Positions 55,714 to 63,411 of a stretch of 64,000 nt of DNA are shown here, one piece after another. Numbering within the stretch: position 1 is the first letter of the stretch; every line of letters begins with the position of its first letter. The notes under the pieces were generated by a model. That model searched no databases and was not told the DNA's origin. It worked only from the letters and a program-made list of their open reading frames with translations. Origin of the DNA: CAZRIP01 sp964600165 (GTDB lineage: Bacteria; Elusimicrobiota; Elusimicrobia; UBA1565; UBA9628). The stretch is taken from NCBI GenBank assembly GCA_964600165.1, contig CAZRIP010000001.1, positions 1-64,000 of the forward strand, in the 5' to 3' direction. The position numbers were made by a program, and so were the translations under genes.

Positions 55714-58700
55714 ATGTCCGCCACCGGTAAGGCCGAGTTCGTCCACCTCCACAATCATTCCGAGTACTCGCTGTTGGACGGCGTGATCCGGCTCTCGGAC
55801 AAGAGCGGCGGCCCCTCCGAGCTGTTAAAGTCGCTGGCCCAGCAAGGCGCCAAGGGCCTGGCCATCACCGACCACGGCAACATGTTCGGCGCCATCGAGT
55901 TCTACTCTAACGCGACGAAGGTGGGCCTAAATCCCATCGTCGGCTGCGAGATGTATTTTTCCAAGGGTAAGCTCACCGACCGCGGCCACTCGCAGAAAGA
56001 GAACTGCCATTTGACCGTGCTCGCGCGCAACTTCGAGGGCTACCAGAACCTGATGGCGCTCGTGTCGCGGGGCTTCACCGAGGGCTATTACTACGATCCG
56101 CGCGTCGACAAGGAGCTGCTGGCCAAGCACTCGAAGGGCCTGATCATCCTGTCCGGCTGCCTGAAGTCCGAGATGTCGCAGCTGATCATGTCCGGCAACC
56201 TCGCCGAGGCCGAGAAGCTCGCGATGTGGTTTCGAGACACGCTCGATCCCGAGTGCTTCTACCTCGAGATCATGGATCATGGCCTCGACAAGCAGCGCCA
56301 GGTCTTGAAAGCCTTGTTGGAGCTGCACGAGAGAACGAAAATCCCCCTCATCGCCACCAACGATTGCCATTACGCCGCCTCCAACGAGTGGGAAGCGCAC
56401 GACGCGCGCGTCTGCATCTCGACCGGGCGCAAGCTGGAAGACGTCGATCGCCTGAAGTTCGAGACCCACGAGTTCTACGTCAAGACCCCGGAGCAGATGC
56501 ACAAGCTCTTCGCGTTCGCGCCCGAGGCGCTCAAAAACACCTTGCGCGTGGCCGAGATGTGTCATCTCAAGATCGCCATGGACCAGCTGCTGCTGCCCGA
56601 GTTTCCCGTGCCGCAAGGGTTCACGCAAGACAGCTATCTCGAGGACCTGTGCCTCAAGGGCTTGAAGGAACGCATGGGCGAGGTCCGCGAGAAATACCGC
56701 GAGCGCCTGAACTTCGAGCTCGGCGTCATCCGCAAGATGGGCTTCTCCGGCTACTTTTTGATCGTCTGGGATTTCATCGCCTACGCGCGCGGCCAGGCCA
56801 TCCCCGTCGGCCCGGGCCGCGGCTCGGGCGCGGGCGCCCTCGTCGCCTACGCGCTGCGCATCACCAACATCGACCCCCTCGTGCATAATCTCCTCTTCGA
56901 GCGGTTCCTCAACCCGGACCGCAAATCGATGCCGGACTTGGACATCGACTTCGCCGACACCGGCCGCGACCGCGTGATCGACTACGTGCGCCACAAGTAT
57001 GGAGCCGATAACGTGGCGCAAATCATCACGTTCGGCTCCCTCGGCGCCAAGCTCGTCGTGCGCGACGTCGCGCGCGTGATGAACGTCCCGCTCGTCGAGG
57101 CCGACAAGCTCGCCAAACTCATACCGGGCGGCCCCAACGTCACGCTCTACGAGGCGATGAAGAGCCCCGAGATGACCGAGGCCGCGAAGAACCCGCAGAT
57201 CAAGAAGCTGCTCGATCTCTCCCTCAAGCTCGAGGGCTTGAAGCGCCACACGGGCGTCCACGCGGCCGGCACGCTGATCACCAAAGAGAAAGTCCTCAAA
57301 TACACGCCGCTCGCCAAGGGCTCGAAATCCGACGTCGTCACGACGCAGTACGACGGCGACGTCTGCCCGAAGCTCGGCCTCTTGAAGGTCGACTTCCTCG
57401 GCCTACGCACTCTTTCCATCATCGACGACGCCGTCAAGTTCGTCCGCGCGCGCAAGGACCCGAAATTCGACATCGACGCGATCCCGCAAGGCGACGACAA
57501 GACCTTCGCGCTGCTGCGCTCGGCCAAGGCGCTGGCGGTGTTCCAGCTCGACTCGCAGGGCATGCGCGACCTCCTCTTTAGGATCAAGCCCACCGACTTC
57601 AACGACATCGTCTCTCTCATCGCGCTCTTCCGCCCCGGTCCGATGCAGTCCGGCATGCTCGACCAGTTCGTCGAGCGCAAGCACGGGCGCGAGAAGGTCG
57701 CCTACGACCACCCGTTGATGGAGACCATCCTTAAAGACACGTATGGGTGCATGGTGTTCCAAGAGCAGGTCATGGAGATCTCGAAGAAGTTGGCCAACTT
57801 CACGCCCGGCGAAGCCGACGGCCTGCGCAAGGCGATGGGCAAGAAGATCCCGGAAGAACTGGAGAAAATGCGCGGCAAGTTCGTCGACGGCTGCGGCAAG
57901 AACAAGATCAAGGACAAGCTCGCCCACAAGATCTACGACCAGATGGTCAAGTTCGGCGGCTACGGCTTCAACAAGTCGCACTCGGCGGCCTACGGCCTTG
58001 TCGCGTATCAGACCGCGTTTCTGAAAGCGAACTACCCCATCGAGTTCATGACCGCCGTCGCCACCTCGGAGATCGGGCACTCCTCGATCGGCAACGCCGA
58101 CAAGGAGAACAAGCTCGTCACCTACCTCGAAGAGGCCAAGCACATGGGCCTGAAGATCCTTCCGCCGAGCATTCAAGCGTCGGAGGCCAAATTTTCCATA
58201 GAGGGCGACGACTCGATCCGCTTCGGCCTCGTGGCGATCAAAAACGTCGGCGAGGGCGCGGTCGACTCCATGCTCGCCGCGCGCAAAGACGGGCCGTTCA
58301 AGGACTTGGATGACTTTTGCGCGCGCGTCGACCTGCACGCGGCCAACAAGAAAGTGCTCGAGTCTCTCGTCAAGGCGGGCGCCCTGGATACGCTCGACCC
58401 GGGCGAGACCGCGGGCGAGAAGCGCGCGCGTCTCTTGTCCAAGCTCGACGACTCCGTCGATCGCCAAGCGCGCATCCGCGAGGACCTCGCGCGCGGCCAG
58501 GGCTTGCTCTTCGGAGCGGCGGCGGCGCCGCCTCCGACGGCGACCCAGGCCCCGCCCGTCGCGCCGATCTCAGAGCATGATGTCTTGAAATTTGAAAAGG
58601 AAGTGCTCGGGTTCTACTTCTCGGGCCATCCGCTCTTGAGCGTCAAGGACAAGCTCAAGGCCGTGGCGACCCACGAGATCGCCCAGCTCAACGCCGAGAT

Positions 58701-59217
58701 CAACGGCTCGGTGCGCGTCGCCGGCCTCCTCAACCAAGTCAAGCGCATGGTGACCAAGTCCAAGGGCGAGCAGTGGGCCTCGGCCGAGCTCGAGGACCTC
58801 TCGGGCGAGATCCGGCTGCTCGTCTTCCCGCGCGCCTACGCCTCCGGCCTCTCGCAGAAGCTCACGCTCGGCGAGACGGTCGTCGCCTCCGGCCGCCTCT
58901 CTTTTAGAGGAGAGGGCGCCGAGGCCGGCCCCGAGCTCATCGTCGAGGACATCACCCCCGTCGACGTCGCCTTGATGCGCCTGGGCAAGCGGCTGCGGCT
59001 CGTGGCCGGCGAGGCGCACATGGAAGAGGCCTGCCTCGAGAAGCTGCGGCAGATTCTCGAGGAGCACATGGGCAACTGCCCGGTCATCCTCGAGCACCGC
59101 GCGCCCGAGGGCACGGCCGAGCTCGAGCTCGAGCACCGCGTGCGCCTCGACGCCACTCTTCTCGCCGCGCTCGAAAACCTCCTCGGCGAGAAGTCCTGGA
59201 AGATCGAAAGCAACTAA
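55714..59217 (+). CDS. dnaE: DNA polymerase III alpha subunit
   Basis: The replicative polymerase, 1167 residues, full length. The N-terminal PHP domain begins FVHLHNHSEYSLLDG. The polymerase core has GPGRGSGAGALVAYALRITN, PDLDIDFAD (residues about 407-415, with the catalytic aspartates) and HTGVHAAGTLI. The tandem HhH region has GYGFNKSHSAAYGLVAYQTA, and an OB fold near residue 1000 (SVRVAGLLNQVKRMVTKSKG) is followed by a short C-terminal domain. It lacks the exonuclease insert of PolC, so proofreading must come from a separate epsilon subunit. Short or no leader is expected. Confidence 0.97.
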   Translation: MSATGKAEFVHLHNHSEYSLLDGVIRLSDKSGGPSELLKSLAQQGAKGLAITDHGNMFGAIEFYSNATKVGLNPIVGCEMYFSKGKLTDRGHSQKENCHLTVLARNFEGYQNLMALVSRGFTEGYYYDPRVDKELLAKHSKGLIILSGCLKSEMSQLIMSGNLAEAEKLAMWFRDTLDPECFYLEIMDHGLDKQRQVLKALLELHERTKIPLIATNDCHYAASNEWEAHDARVCISTGRKLEDVDRLKFETHEFYVKTPEQMHKLFAFAPEALKNTLRVAEMCHLKIAMDQLLLPEFPVPQGFTQDSYLEDLCLKGLKERMGEVREKYRERLNFELGVIRKMGFSGYFLIVWDFIAYARGQAIPVGPGRGSGAGALVAYALRITNIDPLVHNLLFERFLNPDRKSMPDLDIDFADTGRDRVIDYVRHKYGADNVAQIITFGSLGAKLVVRDVARVMNVPLVEADKLAKLIPGGPNVTLYEAMKSPEMTEAAKNPQIKKLLDLSLKLEGLKRHTGVHAAGTLITKEKVLKYTPLAKGSKSDVVTTQYDGDVCPKLGLLKVDFLGLRTLSIIDDAVKFVRARKDPKFDIDAIPQGDDKTFALLRSAKALAVFQLDSQGMRDLLFRIKPTDFNDIVSLIALFRPGPMQSGMLDQFVERKHGREKVAYDHPLMETILKDTYGCMVFQEQVMEISKKLANFTPGEADGLRKAMGKKIPEELEKMRGKFVDGCGKNKIKDKLAHKIYDQMVKFGGYGFNKSHSAAYGLVAYQTAFLKANYPIEFMTAVATSEIGHSSIGNADKENKLVTYLEEAKHMGLKILPPSIQASEAKFSIEGDDSIRFGLVAIKNVGEGAVDSMLAARKDGPFKDLDDFCARVDLHAANKKVLESLVKAGALDTLDPGETAGEKRARLLSKLDDSVDRQARIREDLARGQGLLFGAAAAPPPTATQAPPVAPISEHDVLKFEKEVLGFYFSGHPLLSVKDKLKAVATHEIAQLNAEINGSVRVAGLLNQVKRMVTKSKGEQWASAELEDLSGEIRLLVFPRAYASGLSQKLTLGETVVASGRLSFRGEGAEAGPELIVEDITPVDVALMRLGKRLRLVAGEAHMEEACLEKLRQILEEHMGNCPVILEHRAPEGTAELELEHRVRLDATLLAALENLLGEKSWKIESN

Positions 59218-59225
59218 GTCACAGA

Positions 59226-59238
59226 GGGGCCTGACCCC
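59226..59238. repeat. GGGGCCTGACCCC palindromic motif
   Basis: A one-base variant of the palindrome at 22201-22213, located 9 nt after the dnaE stop. With GGCCC at 59249-59253 it may also form a weak terminator (GGGCC/GGCCC followed by TTCGTTTT). Confidence 0.45.
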
Positions 59239-59282
59239 GCTATCCCGCGGCCCTTCGTTTTCGTACCATCTACTTGCTTAGC

Positions 59283-59288
59283 TAGAAT
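59283..59288 (+). promoter_or_regulatory. -10-like box for the aldolase gene
   Basis: TAGAAT lies 19 nt before the ATG at 59308, and GGAG sits about 8 nt before the ATG, so this gene has a normal leader, in contrast to the leaderless starts elsewhere. The -35 region is not convincing. Confidence 0.4.
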
Positions 59289-59307
59289 TCCACATCGGAG
59301 AACTGCA

Positions 59308-60198
59308 ATGTCCAACACCGAACAACTCAATGCGATCAAATCTCGGGCCGGCTTCATCGCCGCGCTCGACCAAAGCGGCGGCAGCACGCCGAAGGCCTTG
59401 AAACTTTACGGCATTCCGGAGACCGCTTATTCCGGCGAGCAGCAAATGATGGACAAGATCCACGAGATGCGCACGCGCATCATCATGAGTCCCAGCTTCG
59501 GCGGCGACCGCATCCTCGGCGCGATCCTTTTCGAGGCGACCATGGACCGCAAGGTCGGCGGCAAGCCTACGGCTCAGTTTCTCTGGGAAGACAAGAAAAT
59601 CGTTCCCTTCTTGAAGGTCGATAAAGGCTTGGCCGATGAGAAAGACGGCGTGCAGCTGATGAAGCCGATGCCCGATCTGGACAAGCTGCTCGACCGCGCG
59701 GTCAAGTGCGGCATTTTCGGGACCAAGATGCGCTCGGTGATCAAACTGCCCAACCCCGCGGGCATCGAAGCGGTGGTGGCGCAGCAATTCGAGATCGGCA
59801 AGCAGATCCTCGCCAAGGGCCTGGTCCCCATCATCGAGCCCGAGGTCGACATCAAGAGCCCGAACAAGGCTGAATGCGAGAAGCTGCTCAAACAGAGCAT
59901 CCTCTCCCACCTCGCCAAGCTCAAGCCCGACCAAAAGATCATGCTGAAGCTGACCTTGCCCACCACGGCGGATTTCTACACGGGCCTGGTCAAGCATCCC
60001 AACGTGCTGCGCGTCGTGGCGCTTTCGGGCGGCTATTCCCGGAAAGAAGCCAACGCTCTGTTGGCGAAGAACCACGGCGTGACGGCGAGCTTTTCCCGCG
60101 CCCTGACGGAGGGATTGACCGCGCAACAGACGGACGCGGAATACAACAAGGCCCTGGACGAATCGATCAGCAGCATTTTCGAGGCCTCGAAAACCTAG
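59308..60198 (+). CDS. fda: Class I fructose-bisphosphate aldolase
   Basis: A 296-residue Schiff-base aldolase. The N-terminal GFIAALDQSGGSTPKALKLY and FLKVDKGLADEKDGVQLMKP, the PIIEPEVDIKSPNK segment and MLKLTLPTTADFYT (with the Schiff-base lysine expected here), then LSGGYSRKEANALL, match the bacterial class I group that is close to the eukaryotic enzymes. It splits fructose-1,6-bisphosphate to DHAP and glyceraldehyde-3-phosphate and needs no metal. It has a normal ribosome-binding site. The phosphofructokinase gene lies 1.6 kb downstream, though separate promoters intervene. Confidence 0.92.
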   Translation: MSNTEQLNAIKSRAGFIAALDQSGGSTPKALKLYGIPETAYSGEQQMMDKIHEMRTRIIMSPSFGGDRILGAILFEATMDRKVGGKPTAQFLWEDKKIVPFLKVDKGLADEKDGVQLMKPMPDLDKLLDRAVKCGIFGTKMRSVIKLPNPAGIEAVVAQQFEIGKQILAKGLVPIIEPEVDIKSPNKAECEKLLKQSILSHLAKLKPDQKIMLKLTLPTTADFYTGLVKHPNVLRVVALSGGYSRKEANALLAKNHGVTASFSRALTEGLTAQQTDAEYNKALDESISSIFEASKT

Positions 60199-60363
60199 GC
60201 CGCATATTCAAACCGGACACAAGAGCCCTTCGACCTACCGGTCGAAGGGCTCTCGCGTTACGCGCGCGTTAGCACCTCAGATCAGCGGCCTGAGAACCAG
60301 CTTCTTCCTCTACGCGAGTACATTAAAAGCTCGAAATTCGCTGAGATATAGGGGGCTTCCCCC
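60199..60363 (+). other. Intergenic region with a strong terminator-like hairpin
   Basis: Arms 60222-60235 and 60240-60253 form a perfect 14-bp stem with loop TACC, 23 nt after the aldolase stop. There is no T-run after it, so termination by it alone is uncertain. The remaining 110 nt hold no open frame of note. Confidence 0.6.
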
Positions 60364-60392
60364 TTGCGCGGGCGTCATACGACGGCTACAAT
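60364..60392 (+). promoter_or_regulatory. Sigma70-type promoter for a leaderless mRNA
   Basis: TTGCGC (60364-60369) and TACAAT (60387-60392) are 17 nt apart. The -10 box overlaps the ATG at 60391 and ends 7 nt before an in-frame GTG at 60400, so the GTG is the likely start and the mRNA is leaderless. Confidence 0.6.
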
Positions 60393-60399
60393 GACCCCG

Positions 60400-60786
60400 G
60401 TGACAGACGCCGACAAGAAGCGCATCCTCGTCGCCGACGACGACCCGGACCTGCTCGAGCTGCTGAAGATGGATCTCAGCATGCAGGGCTACGACATCCT
60501 GGCCGCCGCCGACGGGAAGACGGCTCTCCAGATCGGGATGTCGGAAAGGCTCGATCTGATCCTTCTCGACGTCATGATGCCTTACATCGACGGCTACCAC
60601 GTCGCCTACGAGCTCTCCAACAAGCTCGGCGCGAAGACCCCCCGCATCATGCTGATGACCAGCCGCGACACCCAGCGCGAGAAAGGCATCGCCATCATGA
60701 GCGGCGCCGAGGACGTCTTCCAGAAGCCCTTCGAGATGGCGGCGCTCCACGCCAAGATCCTCGAAATCCTTGCGAAGCCCAAGTAA
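60400..60786 (+). CDS. Response regulator receiver-domain protein
   Basis: A 128-residue single receiver domain with the acidic pocket ADDDPD (about 10-15), the phospho-acceptor aspartate in LILLDVMMPYIDG (about residue 55), the switch residue in IMLMTSRDT and the lysine in VFQKPF. It has no output domain. The GTG at 60400 ((M)TDADKKRILVADDD) is preferred over the ATG at 60391 because the latter lies inside the -10 box. No kinase gene adjoins it; it may serve one of the orphan kinases in the window. Confidence 0.88.
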   Translation: MTDADKKRILVADDDPDLLELLKMDLSMQGYDILAAADGKTALQIGMSERLDLILLDVMMPYIDGYHVAYELSNKLGAKTPRIMLMTSRDTQREKGIAIMSGAEDVFQKPFEMAALHAKILEILAKPK

Positions 60787-60893
60787 GAAAAACTAGAATC
60801 TCCCTCTGGACCCGGATTAAATCGGGCTCCTGACTTAAATCCTGGTTTGCGATTTTTGACGCTTTTATAATCACTATTTTTTCCGGAGACCGC

Positions 60894-61736
60894 TTGAACA
60901 CCGCCCGCCCCCGCCGCCCGCTGCGCGCCCTCTTCGCTTGCTGCTTGGCGTTCGTTTCGATGCTCGCTGCGGCGGCGGCTTTCGCGGCGGACCCGCCCTC
61001 GGCGGGCGCGACGGCCAAGCCGGTCAAGATCAAGCCCAAGGGGACCGGCGAAGGCGGAAACGAAAGCTCCGGCGGGCTGCTGCAGCCCGACGTCAACGTC
61101 ATCGACGCGCCGACCTCGGCCGTGCTCGACTACGGCGGCTACTCGTCGGTGAGCCGGTTTTATTCGGGCGGAGGCGTCCTCGAGTACGTGAGCTTCGGCG
61201 TCTTCCAGAACCTGAACATCGGCGGCTCGCTGTCGATGGACAGCATCATCGGCAGCGACCGCAACGTGCGCCTGCGCGCTCCCGACGCGCAGGTCAAGTA
61301 CCGTTTTTACGAGGGCGACCGCTGGTTCCCGTCCTTCGCCGTCGGCTACGACGGCCAGGGCTACGATTACAACAGCACCGACAAGCGCTACAACAACAAG
61401 CAGCGCGGATTCTACGTCGTCGGCACGCAGGAGCTCGGCGTGCCGGGGCTCGAGGTCCATCCGTCGATGAACATCTCGGACTTCGACGGCAACTCGTTCT
61501 ACGGCTCGATCCCGTTCTCGTACAACATCCAGGACAAGGTCTCGCTGCTCGCCGAGTGGGACAACATCCAGAACTTCTACGACAGCCGGCTCAACATGGG
61601 CGTGCGCGCGTATTTGACGCCGCACTTCCACCTCGATTTCGCCGTGCGCCGCATCGGCTCGGGCGGTCTCTACGGGAACGGCGACACGCGCCGTCCCGAG
61701 CGCATCGTCCAGATCCGGTATTCCGGTAACTTTTAG
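60894..61736 (+). CDS. YjbH-like outer-membrane beta-barrel protein
   Basis: A 280-residue protein with a signal peptide (about 1-32) and alternating aromatic strands (VSFGVFQNLNIGGSLSMDSI, FPSFAVGYDGQGYDYNSTDK, GFYVVGTQELGVPGLEVHPS, LDFAVRRIGSGG), ending in a barrel-type sequence VQIRYSGNF. The order of motifs resembles the YjbH (exopolysaccharide-linked) barrel family, though it is shorter. The start is a TTG at 60894 with CGGAGA 8 nt upstream; a TATAAT at 60866-60871 gives a leader of about 20 nt. It precedes pfk by 18 nt, so they may share a transcript. Confidence 0.75.
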   Translation: MNTARPRRPLRALFACCLAFVSMLAAAAAFAADPPSAGATAKPVKIKPKGTGEGGNESSGGLLQPDVNVIDAPTSAVLDYGGYSSVSRFYSGGGVLEYVSFGVFQNLNIGGSLSMDSIIGSDRNVRLRAPDAQVKYRFYEGDRWFPSFAVGYDGQGYDYNSTDKRYNNKQRGFYVVGTQELGVPGLEVHPSMNISDFDGNSFYGSIPFSYNIQDKVSLLAEWDNIQNFYDSRLNMGVRAYLTPHFHLDFAVRRIGSGGLYGNGDTRRPERIVQIRYSGNF

Positions 61737-61754
61737 CCGCCCAGAGGAGACAGT

Positions 61755-62825
61755 ATGGCCAAGAAGATCGGTATTCTGACCGGCGGCGGCGACTGCCCCG
61801 GCCTCAATCCCGCGATCCGCGGCGTCGTGCTGCGGGCGACCGAGCTCGGCTACGAATGCCTCGGCATCCAAGAGGGCTGGAAGGGCATGATCAAGGCGGA
61901 CGCCCAGCCCTTGACCCGCGAGTGCGTGGAAGAGATCGTCGGCAAAGGCGGCACGATCCTCGGAACGTCCCGCACCAATCCGTTCAAGAAGGAAGGCGGC
62001 GTGGACGCGACCTTGAAGACCTTCAAGTCGCTCGACCTGCACGCCTTGGTCGCGATGGGCGGCGAGGACACGCTCGGCGTGGCCAGCAAGCTCTACAAGG
62101 AGCACAAGGTCAACGTCGTCGGCGTGCCGAAGACGATGGACAACGACTTGTCGGCGACCGACTACACGTTCGGCTTCGACACCGCCTCGACGATCGCCGT
62201 CGACGCGGCGGAGCGGCTCCTCGACACCGGCCGCAGTCACCGGCGCATCATGGTCCTCGAGGTCATGGGCCGGCACGCGGGCTGGGTGGCGCTTTTCACC
62301 GGCATCGCCGCGGGCGCGGACTACGTCTGCATCCCCGAGCGCAAGGTCGACGTGAAGGACATGTGCGCGAAGGTCGCGGCGGCCCACAAGCGCAAGAAGG
62401 TCGCGCTCGTCGTCTGCTCGGAGGCCATCGACCTCGGCGACTCGGGCAAAGAGGAGCTCGACGAGTTCGGCCACATGATCCTCAAGGCGCGCGGCGTCGG
62501 CGAAAAGCTCGCGCAGATCATCGAGAAAGAGACGGGCATCGAGACGCGCACGGCCGTCATCGGCCACATTCAGCGCGGCGGCGGCCCGACCTTGTTCGAC
62601 CGCATGCTCGGCACGCGCGTCGGCGTCAAGGCGGCCGATCTCGTCCATGAGGGGAAGTTCGGCAACATGGTCGCTCAACGGGGCACGGACATCGTGCCCG
62701 TTCCTTTGGAAGAGGCCACCGGAACGCTCAAGACCGTGAGCAAGGAGTGGTTCGCGCTGCTCGACACGCTCACGGGCGGAGAAGCCGCGAAGGCCTCTCC
62801 GAAGAAGGCGGCGGCCGTTCGGTAA
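61755..62825 (+). CDS. 6-phosphofructokinase, probably PPi-dependent type
   Basis: A 356-residue PfkA-family enzyme. GGDCPGLN starts the phosphate loop and RHAGWVA and ERKVDV follow. Two positions decide the phosphoryl donor: the GGEDT motif has D105 (E. coli ATP enzymes have G104) and PKTMDND has K126 (ATP enzymes have G124). Asp plus Lys is the PPi signature, as in the Amycolatopsis enzyme, so the step may be reversible. The long C-terminal extension (KKAAAVR) is basic. AGAGGAG precedes the ATG. It is followed by a HAMP protein 15 nt downstream. Confidence 0.9.
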   Translation: MAKKIGILTGGGDCPGLNPAIRGVVLRATELGYECLGIQEGWKGMIKADAQPLTRECVEEIVGKGGTILGTSRTNPFKKEGGVDATLKTFKSLDLHALVAMGGEDTLGVASKLYKEHKVNVVGVPKTMDNDLSATDYTFGFDTASTIAVDAAERLLDTGRSHRRIMVLEVMGRHAGWVALFTGIAAGADYVCIPERKVDVKDMCAKVAAAHKRKKVALVVCSEAIDLGDSGKEELDEFGHMILKARGVGEKLAQIIEKETGIETRTAVIGHIQRGGGPTLFDRMLGTRVGVKAADLVHEGKFGNMVAQRGTDIVPVPLEEATGTLKTVSKEWFALLDTLTGGEAAKASPKKAAAVR

Positions 62826-62840
62826 TCGCACCAGGAGAGA

Positions 62841-63407
62841 ATGGCGGAGCCCCAGAAATTCCAGCGGCGCACGGTCCTCATCAAGCGTTCGCTGCAGCTC
62901 AAGTACATCGGCATGGTGTTCGTGAGCGTGCTTCTGGCGTCTTTGATCGTCGGCGGCGACATCTATTACACGATGGCCCGCATGGTGCTCGCAGACAACC
63001 CGTCGATGTCGACGGCGGTCACGCAGTTCAACACGATCATCCTGGTCAAGCTCGCGCTCTACCTCGTGCTGATGCTCTTGATCTCGTTATACGTTTCACA
63101 TCGATTTGCTGGACCAATCTACCGCTTCGAAAAGTCCGCGCAGATCGTCTCCTCCGGCGACCTGACGCACCGGGTCTCGCTGCGCACCGGCGACGAGTTG
63201 CTGGAACTGCAAGAAGAGTTCAACGGCATGCTCGCGACGCTGCAGGCCCTCGTGCAAAAGGACCGCAATCTCGCCGTCCGCATCACCGAGCGGCTCGCGG
63301 CGGCGATCAAGAAGCTGCCCGACGACAAGTCGGGCGCCGCCTCGCGCGAGGAGCTCCAGTCGATCAAGGTGGAGCTCGAGCATCTGACGCGCTCGTTCAA
63401 GGTCTAG
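62841..63407 (+). CDS. Two-span membrane protein with HAMP domain
   Basis: A 188-residue protein: a basic N-terminus (QRRTVLIKRSLQLKYIG), a membrane segment at about 25-42, a short periplasmic loop, a second segment at about 68-88, then a HAMP domain (about 88-140, RFAGPIYRFEKSAQIVSSGD) and a coiled C-terminal tail. There is no kinase or methyl-acceptor domain. Such stand-alone HAMP proteins occur ahead of export genes in several Gram-negative groups and may relay envelope signals to partner proteins. The stop is 4 nt before the TolC-like start. Confidence 0.8.
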   Translation: MAEPQKFQRRTVLIKRSLQLKYIGMVFVSVLLASLIVGGDIYYTMARMVLADNPSMSTAVTQFNTIILVKLALYLVLMLLISLYVSHRFAGPIYRFEKSAQIVSSGDLTHRVSLRTGDELLELQEEFNGMLATLQALVQKDRNLAVRITERLAAAIKKLPDDKSGAASREELQSIKVELEHLTRSFKV

Positions 63408-63411
63408 CCAG

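Noticed and set aside
59308..60198. Aldolase gene as a recent horizontal acquisition
   Set aside because: Its codon use is slightly more mixed than that of its neighbours and it has a conventional leader, but there are no repeats, mobile genes or sharp composition boundaries.
60391..60399. ATG at 60391 as the start of the response regulator
   Set aside because: It lies inside the TACAAT -10 box, so the transcript should begin after it; the in-frame GTG at 60400 fits better. This is not certain.
60606..62831. A 741-codon open frame on the minus strand opposite the response regulator, barrel and pfk genes
   Set aside because: The plus-strand genes have clear families; the minus frame is Arg/Asp/Val-rich with no motif. 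The same applies to long antisense frames at 13080-14975, 15321-16913 and 55927-57261.
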